The notes under the pieces: model-generated | What the model was told of the DNA's origin: nothing | Database searches by the model: none | Seen by the model: only the letters and a program-made list of their open reading frames with translations | DNA from: Urechis unicinctus | Taxonomy: Eukaryota > Annelida > Polychaeta > Xenopneusta > Urechidae | DNA: 64,000 nt | Assembly (NCBI GenBank): GCA_034190875.2 | Contig: CM067356.1 | Coordinates: forward strand, 72,063,789-72,127,788 | Reading direction: 5' to 3' | Part shown: positions 56,881 through 64,000 of the stretch, piece after piece | How the letters are laid out: the number at the start of each line of letters is the position of its first letter | How positions within the stretch are numbered: position 1 is the stretch's first letter | Position numbers and translations under genes: made by a program

Positions 56881-57339
56881 TTGTAAACATACCATTAAAT
56901 ATATATTTATATCACTCTTTGTCGTTAACCCATATGGTACCTCTCTTTGCCGAATCTGCATGATGCATTGCCTGCCGCTTGCATTGTTTGCCTAGCCTGC
57001 TTGCTGCTTGTGTAAGCTACTTACAAACACACCTGTGTCATGCTATTTCATTCATTACAAGCAAACTCGGTTTACCCATTGATATATTTGAGCATCCGTG
57101 GCAGCGCGCAAATTATTTCTGCACACAGGTCATGATAATTCGTTTGCGAAAATATACATATTTCTGTAGACGCTGCGGAAGGATGACACCGTCCCACCCT
57201 CCTTTATGCGTGATACTGATTATATTGCTGAACAATATTGCTATGATATATATATATATAAATATAATCAAAATATTTTAATAACTTGAGGCAGTGGAGG
57301 TTTTATTCACAAAATGAGCACTATACGACTATGCAAAAA

Positions 57340-57850
57340 CTACCCATGCAGGTTGTTAGATCAAACTTTACTAGCATTGGCTTTTGTTCCAAAATAATCG
57401 AAGCTAAGATGGTTTGGATGACACAGTGGAGCCACTTTATTTTGTTACACTCCGACACGACGACAGGAATCTGAGAAGCCGAAGCTGCTTATACAATTCT
57501 ATATCGACCTAGTCGTTGCAATTACCGCACATGCGTGCGCCGGCTTGCGCTGAACGCAAATGAGAACAATGCATGCAATATATACTCGCTGTAACCGAGG
57601 TGAGCTCTTCAATACGGAGTTTACGGGTTAATCATTTTGTCGTGGGTGGTTGATTTCTTTGACGTAATAATTCTGACAGCTAATGACTCAATAACCGTTG
57701 CACTGTTCCATACAACATCTGGTTATGTGTCCTCCCTAGGTTTGATACAACGTTGCATCACTAGAACCTCCTAACTTCAAAGAACGCTTACGTTATTGAT
57801 TGTGTCAACAACACAGGGCTTGATGTGCCACGCTCACCTTTCCTTTATAT
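57340..57850 (+). repeat. Third-copy fragment of the long unit (III), sub-block C
   Basis: Matches 36210-36770 in direct orientation and 32850-33260 in inverted orientation. Landmarks are ATGCAGGTTG, AAAATAATCGAAGC, GCTGTAACCGAGGTGAGC and GTGGGTGGTTGATTTCTTTG. Homology fades after about 57,850. Confidence 0.8.
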
Positions 57851-59837
57851 CTCTCTAGCATTTGTCCAAAGTAACATTTAGTATTTCCATACCTATTTAA
57901 GCAAATGAAATCTGTATTCATCCACAAAATCGATATCTTCCACATTTGTGTAAACTAACGTGTAATTAATACTATCTATTCCGTACCCATCACCAGGCTA
58001 CCCTTCCGATAATATACTGAGAAGCGAAAACCTTTCTTGAATAAAATATACGTTATCGCCATGAGCATGCTCTCAACGTTCTATGAGAAAGAGGCAACTT
58101 GCATTTGCATGTTCTAGACCAAATTCATGATCTTGCATTATCTTCTCACACGCTGCCCTTTACCAGATAAAAGTTCTCTGGCAATTGGGTTTCCATGACA
58201 ACAGCCGCGTATAAACCTAAGCCGATGTCATTTACCGTAGGCATGTTATAGCCGGCGTAAAGGGCTAGGAAGCCAATGAGAGAGGGTTTTATTTAACTAT
58301 GCCATGTTATGTTATTCCAGGTCAATAACATATTAGGTGGCATGAACATTGTAAATGACTCACCGGATAATACGTGCAATGCATAGCTAGCTTCATTATC
58401 GTTTGTATAGGAAACGTTATGCTCAAAAAATCGCAAACAACAATTATTTGGAGCTGATACGCACCTTATTTGGTCAAGCTGGGCAATACTAACAATTAAG
58501 CGTGGACAAAGATTAAATACAAATTTGTCTGCATGAATGCTTACATTTACTACATAAAGTATGAACTGCAAGTTAAATAAAAAAAATCACGAGACAATTT
58601 GTTAGCATGGAATTGCATACATCCAGGCATATCTACTAATGTAAACAAGGTCGCATTTGTACCAGGTAATATAAGGTTTCATTTTGAAGCACACGGATAT
58701 TAACGTTAAAACATTTAAAGCCATAGATGCAATTTGAGCAGAGAAAATGGCCATGCCTAACGCCCGCGTGGTTCCGATCCCATCCCATAAATAATGCAAG
58801 CAAGTGGAAACATTGGCTAATTGAACATCAACCCCAATTTATTCACTACTGAGAACTAATTTTTGCGAGTGGCATATTCTAGTTCAGTTGGCCTTGCTAA
58901 GTACCATGCATGAGATACTGGTTTATTTGAAGCGCATTCGACCTTGTGCACATCAGTAGTTATTAACAGATGGATGCAGCCACCTGCACGATTCAGCAAG
59001 GGCAGTAACTGACATGAAATGAACATTCATTTGTACCCCGACTGATTGATAACATGGCAATATTACACATATACAAACTGCCTGAAAGGTTCCGATCAGT
59101 TGTTCATAAAGGTATCAAAAGTGATGTCATATACGTTGTACCAACTTCATAACATTGTTTAAAAATTTGGTTATGTCATTTACTGAAACGTGCTGTCGCG
59201 CTGTTTATCACATAGGTTTGCATTTCGCAGGCAACGGATATTTGCAGCTTAGAGGAATTTTGGGTTCCTGGTTATGTGTATTTCGCAGTACGAAATCCTA
59301 TGGTCATCAATCATTACCGTTGGTTATGCTCAGCTTTGTCAGTGAAATATTCGAATGAAATGTTTGCGATAATTACATGTTAAACAATTCCAACATCCGT
59401 AAATTTCGTTTCAATACACATATTATTCAGCAGTTTTCTTCACTCTCACAGATACACAAAGTGTGCCCCGGAATATGTTGGCATGTCACAACCCGCAATG
59501 GTCATGTTGAGTATCTTAAAACTCATCCAGAAGTATGCTGATGGATGGTTCGTTTTCGATATAATACGATGATATTCATGCCTACATGCCTTTGGACATA
59601 ATAAATATACACGAAAAGATAATGGCATACGAGGCACATCACGAGTTATTTCAAATATCGCTTGGCTATTATTTTCATAACCACAAATAAATCAAACTAT
59701 TGCTAAAAACATGGTTCCTTATTTAAAAGTAAATATGATAGAGGGCTAAATTAGTTTTGAAATAGTGATCTGCAGATTGATCAATCATCTGAATTCAATT
59801 GTAAGCATCTGCTAAATGGAAGGGTCAAATAGGTATA
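57851..59837. other. Intergenic DNA downstream of the sulfotransferase gene
   Basis: About 2 kb with frames no longer than about 92 codons (58293-58571, minus) and no recognised domain, RNA gene or repeat. Confidence 0.5.
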
Positions 59838-59843
59838 TTTATT
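59838..59843 (-). terminator. Candidate polyadenylation signal AATAAA
   Basis: AATAAA on the minus strand lies about 195 bases after the stop codon of the sulfotransferase. It is the first perfect hexamer noticed downstream. Cleavage at this site is inference. Confidence 0.45.
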
Positions 59844-60038
59844 TCTGAAATAGTCAGTGTTACTTATGTTTCAATGTAGTGATAACACCATTGTAGCTGC
59901 ACAAACAGGTTTGTAAACTAAAGGCAAATAACCACATACAGCTTAAGCAGAATCCTTGCAGATTCCAATAAACCGTATTCAGATAGATGCCATATTATTT
60001 TGTTACCTCGTTACCAAATGGTATCAGTGTGGAATGCG

Positions 60039-61427
60039 TCAATCTCTTGCGTCTGTGGTTTTCCTTTGGTAGTGAAACATCTCAATATCTGCCTTATATT
60101 TTGCCTCAAAGTCTTCAAGCAAAGAGTCTGGAATGGTCGCCCACAATTGGTCGGTGAGTAAATCCGATTTTGTACCGTTACTAGAGTTTAACAACGGAAC
60201 AAACGCAATTGCTTCCTCCATAGTTTTGTTGAACAAGTGACGAAGAATGTTTTGGGAATCTTCTCGGAATGTCTCATATCTTCCGATGAAGTCATAATGA
60301 TAATTGCAAGGCTCACACAGTGACTGGTATGAGTTATAATGCTCATTTAAGTACGGGACATGCACAACGTAATTGATGAATCGCTCGAACGTACAATTTC
60401 GACCCAACCTTCTCAGTTTGATATATGACAGGCTTCGGTAAAGTGACACCAGCCGTTCCTTGGGATCTCGCACGAACATGAACTTAGTGTAGTTTGCCTT
60501 TGTGTCAAGTTCATCTTTACGTAGAAAATGGTAGCCAACATTTTTGGATGAATGTATATAGTCCTGAATTTCTAGTGTTTTGTTTCCATTTCCCAGCGTT
60601 GATAATATTGTTTTCCATGTGGTGCACCCAACTTTAGGGATGTAACAGAGCATAACCTGATCTCTGTCATTCACAAGAATATTGGCTCGACGAAAATTAT
60701 AAGCTGAGTAATTCAATGACTTACACAAGTTTTCAACATACGATATCCTGCGCTTTTGCTCCACTAGCCAGTTGCTCAGTAAATTAGGAGTTGCCGAGGT
60801 GTACTTATTAACCTTCTGGTTGATTTCTACTGTCGTATCGCCTGAGTGTTCGGCAGGCATGTTTCTTTGGCGGAGCGCTGCTTTAAATGGCGAGGCTGTT
60901 ACAAATCCGATCCCATGTTGTTGGTGTTTTCCTTCGCCTGGTGTGTTTTGAAGTATCAACTGACGTCTGGCTTTCATTTCTTTTCTTGCATCTTTAGTCA
61001 CAGGAGCTTAAAATAAATGGCAATAAACGTGTCTTAGCATATCCAATTGATTGACATTATTGAATGCATAGGGAAATCAGTCATCCTGAAACTGTGAAGC
61101 TGAATTCCATATGACATTAAAATCCATAAGATTCCTCTATTAACGCTGTGGTTAATAAATGTCAAAATTTGGAGTAAACAACATTGCTTGGGCGCTGACA
61201 GTACCCATTAAATATAGCACTTTTGCATATTTTTAAACATCATGTTTTAGGCCAACGCTTACCGTCATGGTAAACTTTATGATATTACTGATTCATTTTA
61301 CTTGATGCTCACCGACACTCTCCTCTGTTTCTGTCAAGGTTTCACATGACGCATAGAGCATATAAAACAATAACAGGCTCAATGTAACGGTAGCCAGGGC
61401 TCTTGTGCCATTTTTCATTCGGCCCAT
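60039..61427 (-). CDS. Carbohydrate sulfotransferase, HNK-1/chondroitin 4-O type, type II membrane protein
   Basis: Two coding exons, 61427-61313 and 61006-60039, predict 360 residues. The enzyme would transfer sulfate from PAPS to a glycan (GalNAc, GlcA or similar) in the Golgi lumen. Residues 1-9 are a short basic tail. Residues 10-28 are a hydrophobic signal anchor with a LSLLLFYMLY core. A stem follows. The 5'-phosphosulfate loop is IPKVGCTTWK (161-170). The 3'-phosphate site is FVRDPKERLVSLYRS (216-230). The LCEPC / YDFIGRYET block (268-284) is typical of the CHST8-14 group, as is the C-terminal YKADIEMFHY. Several N-glycosylation sites are visible (NYT, NCT, NKT, NSS). An uninterrupted frame can also be started at a GTG at 61001, but that codon lies inside exon 2. 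Starting at ATG 61427 follows a good acceptor (TGTGCAG, exon from 61430), implying an upstream non-coding exon; ATG 61505 would give a longer N-terminus. Length and motifs look intact. The exact substrate cannot be read from the sequence. Confidence 0.9.
61007..61312 (-). other. Phase-1 intron of the sulfotransferase gene
   Basis: The donor G|GTGAGC at 61313/61312 and the acceptor TTTTAAG ending at 61007 remove 306 bases. They join GTC G with CT CCT, making Val-Ala-Pro and keeping the frame. The alternative donor CAA|GTAAAA at about 61301 is phase 0 and would run into TGA after the junction. The phase match therefore decides the structure. It joins the membrane-anchor exon to the catalytic exon, a common arrangement in this family. 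Confidence 0.85.
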
Positions 61428-61430
61428 AAC

Positions 61431-62211
61431 CTGCACAATGGGGCTATTATGCACTTTATGATAATCCGACAAAGGTCTATGCACTACCAAAAACATCAGA
61501 GGCATAATAAAGAAAACGAATTATATACAGATCGTTTTGTCTATGTTCATTAAAGCGTATCTACGCAAAAGCTGCCGACACATATTAGAAATCGAATTTG
61601 TCCCCATCCCCGATTGACTAGTGCAGTGCTTTGCACGAATTACGACAAACGTGAATATGATGAATATCCGTGGTGAAATAAGCTAAGACACAACTGTGAG
61701 TTGAATAACATATTCGACTTACTTAAATATACTTCGATGTCCGCAAAGTTCTGCACAGTACCTGTCGACTGCTGTATGGTACAGCCAATCACGACCAATA
61801 TAACATCAGGTTATTTCACGATGCTGCATCCACAAGTCTGCATTAAATGTCTTCTCGCGCATATCATTCAGAATTTTCCCGAAAATCAATCATTGACTCA
61901 GAGTTAACGAACATGTGTTGCTTCAGAATTTGCACGTGGCTTGTTGAATCAATATTGACCCTCATACAGCGAAACCAGTCGCGGTTGATACAGTAAGTTG
62001 CGACCTTTTCACAGGTCGATTGTATTGATTTCAGCCGCGCGTTTTCGATATTAAACAGACAAAGATCAAAGACACGTGACATAGTACGAAACAAGAAGAT
62101 AATTAAAACCTAGTGAGATCCGTCCTCGCAGTGGTATATGTGCGATGATCAGTTATCGCTAATGTGATATCATTTTACCTCCAGCTATTGCATGAGCCAA
62201 GGGCACTTGAA
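61431..62211. other. Upstream region of the sulfotransferase gene
   Basis: Contains the acceptor used by exon 1 (CAG at 61433-61431, minus) and about 780 bases with no recognised upstream exon, TATA box or repeat. The promoter probably lies beyond an upstream intron, possibly outside this stretch. Confidence 0.4.
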
Positions 62212-62757
62212 GTACCGCACTTACAGTAAGACCCATAGTTATTTATATAGCTCTATGTTATCGTCTTTGCTTATGCAGTTATTCGGTGAGTGTGATTGTG
62301 AACAGGCGATGCCAAGGCCGTTCTCTACAACTAAACTTATCAATCATTAATAAAATTTGGGTACATCTTCTGTTTCTCATAGCAAATGTGTAATGCTTTC
62401 CGGTGGTAATACCAGGGCGAGTCATTTAACGCGTATATTAATGAAACATGAATGGCCACATATGTTGTCTATATTTTACAACAAGTACTGCACTTACAGT
62501 AAGACCCATAGTTAGTTATATAGCTGTATGGTATCGTCCTTGCTTATGCAGTTATTCGGTGAGTGTGATTGTGAACAGGCGATGCCAAGGCCGTTCTCTA
62601 CAACTAAACTTATCAATCATAAATAAAATTTGGGTACATCTTCTCTTTCTCAAAGCAAATGTGTAATGCTGTTCGGTGGAAATACCAGGGCGAGTCATTT
62701 CACACGTATACTAATGAAACATGAATGGCCACATATGTTGTCGATGTTTTACAACAA
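62212..62757 (+). repeat. Tandem duplication, 273-bp period, two copies
   Basis: Copy 1 (about 62212-62484) and copy 2 (about 62485-62757) share CACTTACAGTAAGACCC at 62218 and 62491, an exact 273-base offset. They also share GCGATGCCAAGGCCGTTC and GAATGGCCACATATGTTGTC. Identity looks like 95% or more, and the ends are sharp at TTTTACAACAA. This indicates a recent local duplication; no gene is involved. Confidence 0.95.
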
Positions 62758-64000
62758 CGACCATCACCCACTGTAAAAGACACTATTTACATTAGTATAG
62801 CGTCCTTGTTTCCAAGCTCCACCCAAAAGACCGTGTAAGGTACGATGTGAACAAAGGCATATCTTGTTGATAATGCCCCTAACCTGTTAACGGTGGCATA
62901 AGGATCGTCGTATTTGGGAATGGCAGCACAAAGAAATTTTGTATTTTGTGTTTTCTTCGGGTTTGCAGTATTTTGGCCATTGGAAATTTCTGCCAAAATT
63001 TAACATTTCGGAAACCCAAAAAATTACAACTTAACTCATATGTATTTATATATGCGTGCTATACCTGTGATATTCACTTGGTATTGAATTATCTATGTCT
63101 GAATACACCAGGGTGAACCAAAGTGTCTATTTCACCAGACCGGCTACGAAGGCCAGTTCGCGTCCAAAACAAAGCTGTACATACCGAGGGCAAGTCAAGA
63201 CCATCTCTTTGTGTTTGATCTCAACCCTGTTTGATCGATGCGCACATTACTCATCTCTCAATATTACTTGGAAGTACATGACGGACTTAGTTTGTATGAT
63301 TTGATAGCGCTAAGGAAAACACTCGAGTTTGACTTTTATCAGGCATTGATAATGCATATACGTTTCCGTCTTTGCTTGGCTACCATTTTACCAATATATA
63401 GAAGCGTTAGCCTTGTTCAATCAAACAGGAGGGCAATTACACTTAAACATATTTCCATCTTTCTGGGATCATTACAACCGTAGCCAAATTTGCATAGTAG
63501 TTATTGGGGCCTTGCGGACGATACAACACTTGCAACCGTACGTACCATCATTGTGTAACTCACCTGACTTGCATGTACCCTATTGATGTGTGCATACGGT
63601 CGGGTTGTGGTCCGGGCATTTATATTAGCATTGCCAAATTGCGCTAAACAAGCTCTCTCGGTATTACAAGCGGTGACAGCAGCATAATTCGATGCGGTAT
63701 CCTACAAATTTTTACCAGAGCTAGGCATAATCCATCAGCGACGAAAGCATTATGTCATCCGATTTGTATATCATCGACCTCTTAAAGGACATAAGCCTGG
63801 GTGTCCAGCAGATCTGGATAAAATGTTTAAACACCAGGATTAAACTCAATGAAACGGCAGAGATCGTGTGTTGTTCCACATTTCACCTATAATCTGCAAG
63901 ATAAAGCTATACGGCACTTTATGATTATCAGCTAATACACAATGAAAATTCAAATTGTCACCGTCCCCGGTGACGTGCTATTGCACTCTTTACCACAAAC
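62758..64000. other. Unassigned DNA at the right end of the window
   Basis: Short frames only (81 codons or fewer, for example 63238-63483). No recognised domain, repeat of other parts of the window, tRNA or splice-linked coding series was seen. Confidence 0.45.

Noticed and set aside
61293..61304. Alternative splice donor CAA|GTAAAA for sulfotransferase exon 1
   Set aside because: It is phase 0; joined to the acceptor at 61007 it would read CTC CTG TGA and stop. The upstream phase-1 donor keeps the frame.

Overview
This window looks like nuclear DNA from an animal, most likely an invertebrate. It is AT-rich and gene-poor, with long (TA)n and (AC)n(TA)n microsatellites, genes split by short GT-AG introns, and a Golgi-type carbohydrate sulfotransferase. 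The species cannot be fixed from the sequence. There is no bacterial-style gene packing, operon or CRISPR array.

Layout. (1) Bases 1 to about 23,924 form one giant inverted repeat: two arms of about 12 kb around a 155-bp GA/TA microsatellite at the apex. The outer 8.5 kb of the arms match at about 97% by eye. The inner 3 kb match at only about 85-90%, with many one-base indels. The inner arm is itself a shortened copy of blocks found further out in the same arm. (2) About 24.1-28.35 kb holds microsatellites, a locally duplicated microsatellite flank, a perfect 20-bp hairpin and otherwise unremarkable DNA. (3) About 28.98-42.2 kb and 44.64-52.2 kb are two diverged direct copies of one long non-coding unit, roughly 75-85% identical where compared. 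Large blocks are present in one copy only, and some sub-blocks are inverted. Just before copy 2, at 43.95-44.64 kb, lies a segment homologous to the palindrome arms, so both repeat systems belong to one family. Fragments of a third copy lie at 55.56-55.87 and 57.34-57.85 kb. (4) About 52.46-54.48 kb holds a decayed multi-exon gene with half of a THAP domain and a DDE-transposase-like region. A short cysteine-rich piece resembling the P2X7 intracellular domain follows on the opposite strand. (5) About 60.04-61.43 kb, minus strand, holds the one apparently intact gene: a two-coding-exon type II membrane sulfotransferase of the CHST8-14/HNK-1 group. (6) A 273-bp tandem duplication lies at 62.21-62.76 kb; the rest of the window to 64 kb is unassigned.

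The genes do not form a functional cluster. The main point of interest is the repeat architecture: nearly 50 kb of nested direct and inverted duplications of a long sequence with no convincing protein gene. It could be an undescribed large non-autonomous element family, or a segmental-duplication or foldback region. An assembly or foldback-read artefact must be excluded for the palindrome. Identity figures are estimates from comparing sampled stretches by eye, not computed alignments.
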